Assembly (NCBI GenBank): GCA_938022935.1
Contig: CALIHL010000079.1
Coordinates: 1 to 52,180 of the forward strand
Origin: an uncultured Saprospiraceae bacterium
Lineage (GTDB): Bacteria; Bacteroidota; Bacteroidia; Chitinophagales; Saprospiraceae
DNA length: 52,180 nt
Reading direction: 5' to 3'
The translations under genes were made by a program, and so were the position numbers. Positions 28,224 to 35,303 of this stretch are shown here, piece by piece. How positions within the stretch are numbered: the first letter of the stretch is position 1; each line of letters starts with the position of its first letter. Under the pieces are notes generated by a model, which was not told where the DNA came from, searched no databases, and was given only the letters and a program-made list of their open reading frames with translations.

Positions 28224-29522
28224 ATGAACCTCTCCTGGACCAACGACATGATAGTAGGCATCGTGCTCTTCGTAAGCATGGTCTCTGTGATTCAATATGT
28301 CTTAACCAAGGATAAGTCATACTTATACTATGGAGGTTATGTACTTGCCCAAGGATTCTATTTTGTAGAAGTAATGCAATCACATGAGTATTGCTTTGTG
28401 ACATTACCTTTTGGCATGAATTATAAAGGAGGGATATCTATCAATGCTTTGTTGATATCATATATCTGTTCATATTTGTTCTATGAGTACTTCTTTCAAC
28501 TCAAAGAAAAAGCACCTAAAACACATAAGCTCTTTCGTAGAATCATCCAGATTTGGATCGTCATCATCCATACAATCGTCGTTTACTTATTCTTGAGTAA
28601 CAAAAATTCACAAATCATAGTATCCTACTTCTCATTGATTCCAGTGATCATCATGTCTTTCTTCGCTTACTATCACGTCTGGAAGATCAACACTAAGTTA
28701 TCCAGGATTGTACTTATCGGAACTGGCTTTTTATTTATAGGAAGTGTTATTGGATTTGTAAGAGCATCTGATAATGAGATACTCCTCTCTCTTGGCCACT
28801 TCTTAAGTACTACGAAGATTGGTTTTGTGCTTGAGCTCGTTTTCTTCTCTGTTGCTTTAGCATATCGAAGTGTCATCCTAAAGGGTGAGAAAGAACAGGT
28901 GATTAAGAAAAAAGAATTGATACAATTTCAAAAAGGTTTTTATACGAATATCGCTCATGAGATACGCACACCGCTTACCATGATACTTGGCCTAACTGAT
29001 GAACTAAAAGGTAAAGATGAGGTTAAACAAAAAGTAGTCACATATGGCAACCAGCTACTGGGACTTACTGACCAAGCAATCAATCGATCTCAACTCGAAA
29101 GTGGGAATATCCATGCCAGGTATACTTATGACAATATCCTCCCTTTCTTGAATCAACTTCTCGCAGCTTCTACTTCTGCTCAGATCAAGAAATCAGACTT
29201 GCACCAGGATGAGATCTATATGGATTATGATCAAAGCATCACAACTAAACTTATTGAAAGGATTTTAGATTTTGTATCGAGTCATCTCTTTACGATTCAG
29301 AATGTAGAGATGGTCTCTGACCATAAAACAGTTCAGGTTAATTTTATAATTACAGAAACACAACCTCCTTCAGTACAATCAAAATGGGGCACTTATTATG
29401 CATCACAATTACTAGAAAACTATATAAATGCTTCCAACTTGTCAATTGACACCTACAGTGAAGGTCGTAATGGCGTTTGCCCAATTATTCTATCTATCAC
29501 TTCAGATTCAATCAACGATTAA
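28224..29522 (+). CDS. 7TM membrane sensor with a HisKA domain but no recognisable HATPase
   Basis: 432 residues. It starts directly with membrane helices (about six to seven up to residue 220), similar to 7TMR-DISM sensors but without the extracellular domain. GFYTNIAHEIRTPLTMILGL (H-box, His245) is a good phosphoacceptor sequence. The remaining 150 residues keep the length of an ATPase domain but have no N-box, DxGxG or GxGLG motif. It therefore probably cannot phosphorylate itself and could be a phosphotransfer partner or a regulator of the hybrid kinase upstream (22526), whose sensor and H-box it resembles. No stop or frameshift is seen. Confidence 0.8.
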   Translation: MNLSWTNDMIVGIVLFVSMVSVIQYVLTKDKSYLYYGGYVLAQGFYFVEVMQSHEYCFVTLPFGMNYKGGISINALLISYICSYLFYEYFFQLKEKAPKTHKLFRRIIQIWIVIIHTIVVYLFLSNKNSQIIVSYFSLIPVIIMSFFAYYHVWKINTKLSRIVLIGTGFLFIGSVIGFVRASDNEILLSLGHFLSTTKIGFVLELVFFSVALAYRSVILKGEKEQVIKKKELIQFQKGFYTNIAHEIRTPLTMILGLTDELKGKDEVKQKVVTYGNQLLGLTDQAINRSQLESGNIHARYTYDNILPFLNQLLAASTSAQIKKSDLHQDEIYMDYDQSITTKLIERILDFVSSHLFTIQNVEMVSDHKTVQVNFIITETQPPSVQSKWGTYYASQLLENYINASNLSIDTYSEGRNGVCPIILSITSDSIND

Positions 29523-29552
29523 TTACATTAAAGTTACAATCCAATCTATCGC

Positions 29553-30338
29553 ATGAACAAAACTATTCTCATCACAGGTGCTTCTTCTGGTTTCGGCAGA
29601 TTGACGGCAGAGAAACTTCACAAAGCAGGGCATAAAGTTTTCGGAACAAGCCGCAATCCCGATGAACATCAGACCGAGTTTGAACTACTTCAAATGGATG
29701 TGACTAACGAATCATCAATAGATACCGCAGTTCAACAGATCATCTCATCAGTTGGTAAAATAGATGTTGTGATTAACAATGCAGGCATCCTCATGATTGG
29801 CCCTATCGAAGAACACAGCGTAGATGATGTGAAGAAGGTAATGAACACCAACTTTTTAGGCGCACATAAAGTATTGAAACATGTGCTTCCGCATATGCGA
29901 AAAGCCAAATCAGGAAGAGTCATCAATGTAACTTCACTAGCCGGCCTCGTTGGCACTCCTCAGATGGGTATATATAGTGCTTCTAAGCATGCTCTTGAGG
30001 GATATACAAAGACCCTCTCCTATGAATTAGAACAGTTCAATATCGATGTTGTCTTAGTGAAACCTGGAGAGTATAAAACTGAGATTTTTGACAATGCCTT
30101 TAAGACAAGTGATGAGATTAGCGACTATGGCAATTTTAAGAATAAAGTTACTGATGCTAGCTCAACAGGACCTAAAGCGCCTGCTCCTGAACCCGTAGCT
30201 GATCTCTTGTTCAAAGCTGCGACCATGTCAAAACCGAAGCTTCATAATCGCATAGGACCATTTGCTAATGTCATCCCTTTATTACAATTGTTCCCTTCAG
30301 TCCTTAAGAAGGTAACCAAGAAGTCTTTTAACATTTAA
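29553..30338 (+). CDS. SDR family oxidoreductase
   Basis: A 261-residue classical short-chain dehydrogenase/reductase. TGASSGFG (8-15) binds the nucleotide, NNAG is at 75-78, and the catalytic Ser128, Tyr141 and Lys145 (YSASK) are in place. FGTSRNP after beta-2 suggests a preference for NADP(H). The substrate is unknown; sequence style resembles ketoreductase-like enzymes acting on lipid or steroid-type molecules. It follows the kinase-like gene by 30 bases but is probably functionally unrelated. Confidence 0.9.
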   Translation: MNKTILITGASSGFGRLTAEKLHKAGHKVFGTSRNPDEHQTEFELLQMDVTNESSIDTAVQQIISSVGKIDVVINNAGILMIGPIEEHSVDDVKKVMNTNFLGAHKVLKHVLPHMRKAKSGRVINVTSLAGLVGTPQMGIYSASKHALEGYTKTLSYELEQFNIDVVLVKPGEYKTEIFDNAFKTSDEISDYGNFKNKVTDASSTGPKAPAPEPVADLLFKAATMSKPKLHNRIGPFANVIPLLQLFPSVLKKVTKKSFNI

Positions 30339-30350
30339 AAGGAGAATTTC

Positions 30351-30531
30351 TGCATATCAATCACCAAGGCTACCTCATACGATAGCCACTGGTAAGTGAA
30401 GCAAACAGCAAGAAAGAACGCAGTCTATAGCTATATCTATTCTGAAGGCCACATTGACAGCAAGAGCTGAAGTGATCGCTATAAGGATTTATGATCGTTC
30501 AAAAGTAAGCCACCATCACCAGTTTGCCTAG
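30351..30531 (+). pseudogene. Decayed C-terminal copy of the PaaI-type thioesterase at 21898-22401
   Basis: Base-by-base comparison shows a degenerate match to 22204-22401, from CTGCATATCAA (versus CTGTCCATCAA) to the stop codon. The clearest stretch is 30434-30509, reading TARAEVIAIRIYDRSK versus TATAEVIAIRVFDSSK in the intact gene. An apparent one-base insertion near 30453 and a deletion of about 15 bases near 30390 break the frame, and an in-frame stop is present. This is a remnant of a lost paralog or partial duplication. Confidence 0.75.
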
Positions 30532-30656
30532 TATTCTATAGATAAATCATCTCTTGCTCGACGCCAAACGTCGAGTTCATCAGCCATCTCATCGGATTTT
30601 CATTGTTTTAGCGCTTCTATAGTATACATTGAAGTATCAAATAAAAGAATACCATC

Positions 30657-31580
30657 ATGAGCAAGTTTGATGAAGCAATAGAGCTTTATAAAAAGTCCTT
30701 CAAGGAGAAGCTAAAAAGAAGAAAGTTCGATGAAGACCTGTTAGTTGCGATAGCTAAGTCCCTTGGACCATCTATCTATAATAAAGACGCAGCTAAAGTG
30801 TCATGTTCCAGCAAAAAGGAAAGAGAAAAAATCAAGAAGAGCTTCTTAATTAAAAAGCTGGGGCTTGCAGATGACCCCTCTTTGGATGAAGCCATTATCG
30901 AAGTTTGTCAAGCTATGGGGACTTCTAATCGCAACAAGTATCGTCCTGTCTTTTACTATCTTCTTGTTGAGAAGTTTGAAAAACAAGCACTTTTTATAAC
31001 TGTTAAGCAGGAAGAGAAGAATGCCAAAGCTTCTGCTAAAAAAGCTAAAGCTAAGAGCAAGGTCAAGGCGACAGCTACTGAAAAGAAGTCTTCTTCTAAG
31101 GCAGAAGAAAAAAGAAAAGAAAAGAATACGACTGATATATCGACAGCTACTGAAGAGATCATCCAAAAGCATGCACTTGGCGCTGCAGTAGCAGGTTTGG
31201 TACCGATCCCATTGGTGGATATGGTAGCTATCTCTGGTGTCCAATATAAGATGATCAAACGCTTGTCTGAGGAGTATGATCACGTAGACTTCACAGAAGA
31301 AAAGACTAAGTCTGTTGTGGCTGTTCTGATGGGAGGACTTGGATCATTTGAAGCAGGGTTATTTACAAGGATATTATTTAAGGGTATTCCTTTCTTTGGA
31401 CCAATCATAGGAGGAACAGCAGTATCAGGATTTGCATATTACTCTACTAAGTTGATTGGTGAGATCTTCGACCAACACTTTGGATCAGGAGGAACGATGG
31501 CTATAGAAGATGTAACTATGGAAAAGATGAAAGAGACATTTCGTTTTAATATGAAGAAGTGGCGGACTTCTACAGAATAG
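30657..31580 (+). CDS. DUF2853-DUF697 fusion protein
   Basis: 307 residues. Residues 1-115 match DUF2853 (MSKFDEAIELYKKSF, SLGPSIYNKDAAKVSC, MGTSNRNKYRPVFYYLLVEKF). A Lys/Ala/Ser-rich linker of about 50 residues (120-170) follows. Residues about 175-265 match DUF697: HALGAAVAGLVPIPLVDMVAISGVQYKMIKRLSEEY, then a glycine-rich hydrophobic stretch. DUF697 domains associate with membranes in GTPase-like proteins; DUF2853 is usually a stand-alone small cytoplasmic protein. The linker suggests a flexible or nucleic-acid-contacting connector. The function is unknown. It ends in a good terminator and is preceded by the thioesterase remnant. Confidence 0.8.
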   Translation: MSKFDEAIELYKKSFKEKLKRRKFDEDLLVAIAKSLGPSIYNKDAAKVSCSSKKEREKIKKSFLIKKLGLADDPSLDEAIIEVCQAMGTSNRNKYRPVFYYLLVEKFEKQALFITVKQEEKNAKASAKKAKAKSKVKATATEKKSSSKAEEKRKEKNTTDISTATEEIIQKHALGAAVAGLVPIPLVDMVAISGVQYKMIKRLSEEYDHVDFTEEKTKSVVAVLMGGLGSFEAGLFTRILFKGIPFFGPIIGGTAVSGFAYYSTKLIGEIFDQHFGSGGTMAIEDVTMEKMKETFRFNMKKWRTSTE

Positions 31581-31607
31581 AGATTGACAATATAGATTTT
31601 CGGTAAT

Positions 31608-31646
31608 GAAGGGCGGTGTCTTATGAGACGCTGCCCTTCCTATTTT
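31608..31646 (+). terminator. Terminator of the DUF2853-DUF697 gene
   Basis: GAAGGGCGGTGTC (31608-31620) pairs with GACGCTGCCCTTC (31627-31639) over 13 bases, two of them G-U pairs, with a 6-base loop, followed by CTATTTTA. The stem is strong; the tail is moderately T-rich. Confidence 0.7.
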
Positions 31647-31707
31647 ATGACTATCAGTTAGGCCAAGCCCTGACCACATCTTATATTCGCAAGACAAGAA
31701 GACGATC

Positions 31708-32265
31708 ATGGAAAAGATACTAGTAATCACAGGAGATGGAGGCGAAAGTTATGAGACACTTTACGCCAAGCATAGACTTGAAGAAGCAGGCATAGAAGCT
31801 GTCATCGCCGCTCCCAGCCAAAAACTACTAAACATGGTGATTCATGACTTCGAACCGGGTTGGGACACCTATGTTGAAAGAAAGGGATACTATGTTACTT
31901 CAGATATAGCTTTTGCTGATGTCGATCCAGCTGATTACGATGCTGTACTTCTGATAGGCGGTCGGGCTCCTGAATTCTTGCGCAATGACCCAACGGTTAT
32001 ATCCATAGTTCAACATTTTAGCAATAGCGACAAATTTATTTTTGCCATCTGCCATGGCATCCAAATCCTTGTAACAGCTGGTCTCGTTAGGGATAAGAAC
32101 ATCACTTGCTATGAACACGTCAAGTTTGAAGTAACATCATGTGGCGGCACGTTTATTGGGAAAGATGAAGCCGTTAGAGATGGTAAAATCGTCACTGGTC
32201 AGACCTGGCAATCTCACCCAGATTTTTACCGACTTGTGTTTGAGTGTATTGAAGAGTCGAAGTAA
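31708..32265 (+). CDS. DJ-1/PfpI family protein
   Basis: A 185-residue protein of the class I glutamine amidotransferase-like fold. The nucleophile elbow is AICHG (Cys115 followed by His116), and LIGGRAPEFLRNDP precedes it as usual. The family includes glyoxalases/deglycases, chaperones and PfpI peptidases; this sequence (SYETLYAKHRLEEAGIEAVIAAPS) is closest in style to the intracellular PfpI/YhbO group. It lies just before the repeat region. Confidence 0.9.
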   Translation: MEKILVITGDGGESYETLYAKHRLEEAGIEAVIAAPSQKLLNMVIHDFEPGWDTYVERKGYYVTSDIAFADVDPADYDAVLLIGGRAPEFLRNDPTVISIVQHFSNSDKFIFAICHGIQILVTAGLVRDKNITCYEHVKFEVTSCGGTFIGKDEAVRDGKIVTGQTWQSHPDFYRLVFECIEESK

Positions 32266-32341
32266 GTACAAAAGGGCTTTTCTAGCGCTTAAAGCAAATG
32301 AACGGCACAGTAGATTTCTTCTCGACTACGCTCGAAGTGTA

Positions 32342-32474
32342 TAGATTGTGCTTGAGTTTTCCAATGTTCATGTTCTTCGAGCGGAGCCAAGAAGCACATG
32401 AGCAATCATACATCCGAACCGCCTCTTATCGGCTCGTGGCTGCACTAGAATTCTTCTCGACTACGCTCGAAGCG
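32342..32474 (+). repeat. Repeat unit copy 1 (about 133 bp)
   Basis: It starts TAGATTGTGC, carries a left arm at 32375-32394 and a right arm at 32453-32472, and holds a CGGCTCGTGGCTG core. It differs from the other two copies by about 5 extra bases near 32353 and scattered substitutions, so it is the most diverged full copy. Confidence 0.8.
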
Positions 32475-32635
32475 CTTAGGTATTACTTTTTAAATTACTC
32501 AGTGTAATGTTCTTCGAGCGTAGCCAAGAAGCAGATAAGTAGTCATAAATCAGCGTATCTTTCATGATGTCTAAAGGATACGAGAAGAAATCTACCAGAT
32601 CCGTAAGCGTAGTCGAGAAGCCGCAGTAGTTCATA

Positions 32636-32935
32636 CTATTCTTCTTCTTGCCTTTTCCAATGAGAATTATTCTGACACTCGGATAAGTATTCTAGGTTAG
32701 CTCCATCTCTTAGGATCAAAGCTTCTTTTTTTCTCCTTGACCAATTTTCTACCTGCTTCTCTCTGTTGTATGCTAGTGCGACATGATCATACTCTTCATA
32801 ATATACGAGACGAACAGGTCTTCTTTTAGCTGTGTACCTTGAACCAACTCCTAAATTATGTTGATCAAGCCTTGTTTTGAGCTTACGAGTGCTCCCGGTA
32901 TAGTAGGTATCATCATTACACTTTAGTATGTACAT
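32636..32935 (-). CDS. Small GIY-YIG endonuclease domain protein nested in the repeat array
   Basis: 99 residues from ATG 32935. The frame is open six codons further to a TTG at 32953, but those bases belong to the flanking repeat. MYILKCNDDTYYTGST contains the GIY and YIG motif equivalents, followed by the conserved Arg (Arg22 region, TRLDQHN), VYYEEYD and the acidic/basic segment REKQVENWSRRKKEALI. It belongs to the UPF0213/UvrC-N-terminal-like group of single-domain nucleases. The start codon sits at the edge of a repeat unit (the unit begins at 32936). It probably nicks or cuts DNA; its substrate could be the palindromes themselves, which is inference. Confidence 0.85.
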   Translation of the reverse strand: MYILKCNDDTYYTGSTRKLKTRLDQHNLGVGSRYTAKRRPVRLVYYEEYDHVALAYNREKQVENWSRRKKEALILRDGANLEYLSECQNNSHWKRQEEE

Positions 32936-33065
32936 TAGATTGTGCTTTTCCAATGTTCATGTTCTTCGAGCGGAGCCGAGAAGCACATGAGAAATCATAC
33001 ATCCGAACAGCCTTTTCTCGACTTGTGGCTGAAGTAGATTTCTTCTCGACTAAACTCGAAGTGCA
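32936..33065 (+). repeat. Repeat unit copy 2 (130 bp)
   Basis: It begins TAGATTGTGCTTTTCC and is in direct tandem with copy 3 at a period of 130. The left arm is at 32964-32983 and the right arm at 33042-33061; the core is AACAGCC ... TGTGGCTG. It starts one base after the nuclease start codon. Confidence 0.9.
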
Positions 33066-33194
33066 TAGATTGTGCTTTTCCAATATTCATGTTCTTCGAG
33101 CGGAGCCGAGAAGCACATGAGCAATCATACATCCGAACAGCCTTTCTCGGCTCGTGGCTGAAGTAGATTTCTTCTCGGCTACGCTCGAAGTGCA
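33066..33194 (+). repeat. Repeat unit copy 3 (129 bp)
   Basis: Tandem with copy 2 and about 90 percent alike by eye. The arms at 33094-33113 and 33171-33190 are complementary at 19 of 20 positions. The core CAGCC ... GGCTG forms a further small hairpin, so a single strand could fold into a clover-like structure. Confidence 0.9.
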
Positions 33195-33219
33195 TATAGC
33201 GGACTCTAAGCAAAAAAGT

Positions 33220-33229
33220 CGAACGTTCG
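33220..33229. promoter_or_regulatory. Perfect 10-bp palindrome, possible operator
   Basis: CGAACGTTCG is a perfect palindrome, 8 bases before the -33 box of the next gene. TetR-type operators often look like this. No TetR gene is in the window, so this is only a suggestion. Confidence 0.35.
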
Positions 33230-33237
33230 TTAAACCA

Positions 33238-33266
33238 TTTGCTTACCGGAGAGTTTCATATCTTTG
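33238..33266 (+). promoter_or_regulatory. Bacteroidota-type promoter of the small secreted protein gene
   Basis: -33 TTTG (33238-33241) and -7 TATCTTTG (33259-33266), both matching consensus with 17 bases between. The predicted leader to ATG 33279 is only a few bases. Confidence 0.65.
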
Positions 33267-33278
33267 AGATCTTAAGCT

Positions 33279-33560
33279 ATGAAGCAAATAAACAAGATAA
33301 CTGCTCTTATTCTACTCTGTTTACTAAGCATGTCATTCGTGTTGGAGAACGCTGTATTATTTGAAGGAGAGATCACAGAGCTCTTAGATAGATCCGAGAA
33401 AGATAAAGATACAAAAGAGAAGAAGCTCCTTTTTGCTTCTAATATCACAATAGCATCAATCTTAGAGCAAGCCAGCAGAACTGAGCTTGACATAGCTAAT
33501 CTTGACATCCTTAATAGGATATTCATTGATGTATTAACACCGCCTCCAGAGTTGGTTTAA
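33279..33560 (+). CDS. Small hypothetical secreted protein
   Basis: 93 residues. An N-terminal signal-type helix (NKITALILLCLLSMSFVLENA) precedes a charged stretch (LLDRSEKDKDTKEKKLLFA) and a C-terminus ending TPPPELV. No family was recognised. A promoter directly upstream and a good start support it being real. Small secreted proteins of unknown role are common in this phylum. Confidence 0.6.
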   Translation: MKQINKITALILLCLLSMSFVLENAVLFEGEITELLDRSEKDKDTKEKKLLFASNITIASILEQASRTELDIANLDILNRIFIDVLTPPPELV

Positions 33561-33673
33561 TCACACCAACCGAGTTTTAACCTTACACACTATTTTATTC
33601 TTGACGCAGTCTTTGAGAAAAAGGCTCGTACGACCGCATGTATAGAGGCATGTGTCAACTAACTATTCTAACA

Positions 33674-35278
33674 ATGAGTTCAAACAATAATAACAACGTA
33701 TTCTCTTTTTTGAAAAATGATATCCCTGCAAGTATAGTCGTCTTCTTTGTCGCACTACCACTATGTTTAGGGATCGCTCTTGCCAGTGGCGCTCCACTAT
33801 TTAGTGGGTTAATAGCTGGTATCGTGGGCGGTATAGTCGTGGGCAGCTTAAGTGGATCGCAGATTGGGGTCAGTGGGCCGGCAGCAGGTCTTGCCGCAAT
33901 TGTCCTTACAGCCATTGGGGCCTTAGGTGGATATGAAAACTTCTTACTCGCTGTCGTCATCGGCGGTGTCATCCAATTGATCTTTGGTTTTCTAAAAGCA
34001 GGGATCATTGGATATTACTTCCCTTCATCAGTTATCAAAGGCATGTTGACGGGTATCGGTATCATCATCATACTGAAGCAGATACCACACTTCTTTGGAT
34101 ATGACGCTGATCCTGAAGGTGACTTCTCTTTCTTTCAAGTCGATGGGGAAAATACATTTTCAGAGATATTTGTGATGTTCAGTAATATCAGTCTTGGCCC
34201 AACCATCATAGCAATTGTTGGATTGGCGATTTTATTACTTTGGGACAAGGTTTTAAGTAGCAAAGGAAAAATATTCAAGTTAGTACAAGGCCCGTTGGTA
34301 GCGGTTGCATTGGGTATCGTATACTACATGGTCACTAAAGGAAACGAGGCGTATGGCATCTCCCAAGATCACTTGGTAAGTGTACCTATCCCTGATGATT
34401 TTGATTCATTTTTAGGCCAGTTTAGTTTGCCCAATTTTTCAGCTATCACAGATCCCGCGATATGGGTCACAGGTTTTACAATTGCACTCGTGGCCAGTCT
34501 TGAAACATTGTTATGTGTGGAAGCAACTGACAAGTTAGATCCACGTAAAAGAGTAACCCCAACTAATAAGGAGTTACTCGCCCAAGGAACAGGCAACATC
34601 ATCTCTGGCATGATCGGAGGACTGCCGATCACTCAAGTGATCGTAAGAAGTTCTGCTAACATTCAGTCTGGCGGAAGAACAAAGATGGCGGCTATCATTC
34701 ATGGGTTCTTTTTATTATTTTCGGTGATTTTAATACCAGGTTTGTTGAATATGATTCCACTTTCTGTATTGGCAGCTATCTTGTTGATTGTAGGATTTAA
34801 GTTAGCAAAGCCGGCGCTTTTCAAGACGATGTACAACCTCGGATGGAAACAGTTTGTACCATTTATAGTTACTGTGCTGGGGATCATCTTTACCGATCTA
34901 TTGGTTGGCATCGCTTTGGGATTAGCAGTCGGAGTCGTTGTCATTCTAATCAAGAGTTTTGAAAACTCTCACTTCCTACACATAGAAGGTACTGATGGCG
35001 ACAAGCACCATGTTAAAATGACCTTGGCAGAAGAGGTAACATTCTTTAACAAAGGTGCCATACTCAAAGAGCTGGACAGACTACCGCATAATACATTCTT
35101 AGAATTAAATATAATCAAGACAAGGTTCTTGGATCATGACATCGTTGAGATATTGGAAGACTTCAATCTTAAAGCTCGCAATAGAAATATCGATGTTAAG
35201 ATTATTTCCGAAAGGGGTATTGTGACTAACCCGGAGAGCTATATCTCATTTTTCAAATTAGGACCCAAAAGAGCCTAA
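33674..35278 (+). CDS. SulP family anion transporter, probable bicarbonate importer
   Basis: 534 residues from ATG 33674 (an upstream in-frame ATG at 33638 would add 12 residues without obvious meaning). About 10-14 membrane helices: VVFFVALPLCLGIALASGAPLFSGLIAGIVGGIVVG is the typical SulP start, and ITQVIVRSSANIQSGGRTKMAAIIHG is the conserved signature. A STAS-like cytoplasmic domain lies at the C-terminus (about 440-530). A beta carbonic anhydrase gene begins 25 bases downstream, which indicates bicarbonate or carbonate transport rather than sulfate. Confidence 0.92.
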   Translation: MSSNNNNNVFSFLKNDIPASIVVFFVALPLCLGIALASGAPLFSGLIAGIVGGIVVGSLSGSQIGVSGPAAGLAAIVLTAIGALGGYENFLLAVVIGGVIQLIFGFLKAGIIGYYFPSSVIKGMLTGIGIIIILKQIPHFFGYDADPEGDFSFFQVDGENTFSEIFVMFSNISLGPTIIAIVGLAILLLWDKVLSSKGKIFKLVQGPLVAVALGIVYYMVTKGNEAYGISQDHLVSVPIPDDFDSFLGQFSLPNFSAITDPAIWVTGFTIALVASLETLLCVEATDKLDPRKRVTPTNKELLAQGTGNIISGMIGGLPITQVIVRSSANIQSGGRTKMAAIIHGFFLLFSVILIPGLLNMIPLSVLAAILLIVGFKLAKPALFKTMYNLGWKQFVPFIVTVLGIIFTDLLVGIALGLAVGVVVILIKSFENSHFLHIEGTDGDKHHVKMTLAEEVTFFNKGAILKELDRLPHNTFLELNIIKTRFLDHDIVEILEDFNLKARNRNIDVKIISERGIVTNPESYISFFKLGPKRA

Positions 35279-35303
35279 TCAAATAATTATAAAAATTAAC
35301 GAC

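Larger units (their letters stand above)
32318..33194. repeat. Array of 20-bp palindromic arms surrounding a GIY-YIG gene
   Basis: Nine near-identical 20-base arms occur in two orientations. One orientation reads CTTCTCGACTACGCTCGAAG (32318-32337, 32453-32472, 33042-33061, 33171-33190); the reverse type reads CTTCGAGCGGAGCCGAGAAG (32375-32394, 32512-32531, 32964-32983, 33094-33113). One more degenerate reverse-type arm lies at 32601-32620. Orientation mostly alternates. The only coding gene inside is the GIY-YIG nuclease (32636-32935, -). The arms resemble abundant intergenic repeats I recall from other Bacteroidota genomes. No arm was seen elsewhere in the window. Confidence 0.85.

Noticed and set aside
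30846-31283. 145-residue open frame opposite the DUF2853-DUF697 gene
   Set aside because: Antisense of the lysine-rich linker gives a phenylalanine/serine-rich pseudo-protein; no start or domain.
32298-32507. Open frame on the plus strand across the repeats
   Set aside because: It consists of repeat arms read as protein (for example STTLEVYRLC and STTLEALRYYF); no start signal and no family.
32936-32953. Six extra N-terminal codons of the GIY-YIG protein
   Set aside because: They start at TTG and are encoded by the repeat unit; the ATG at 32935 fits the family start.
32318-33194. CRISPR array
   Set aside because: Repeats alternate in orientation, spacers are not uniform or unique in length, and no cas gene is nearby.
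32995-33213. Open frame on the minus strand across repeat units 2 and 3
   Set aside because: Its two halves are the same repeat translated twice (HFERSREEIYFSH, HFEFSREEIYFSH), so it is a by-product of the tandem repeat.
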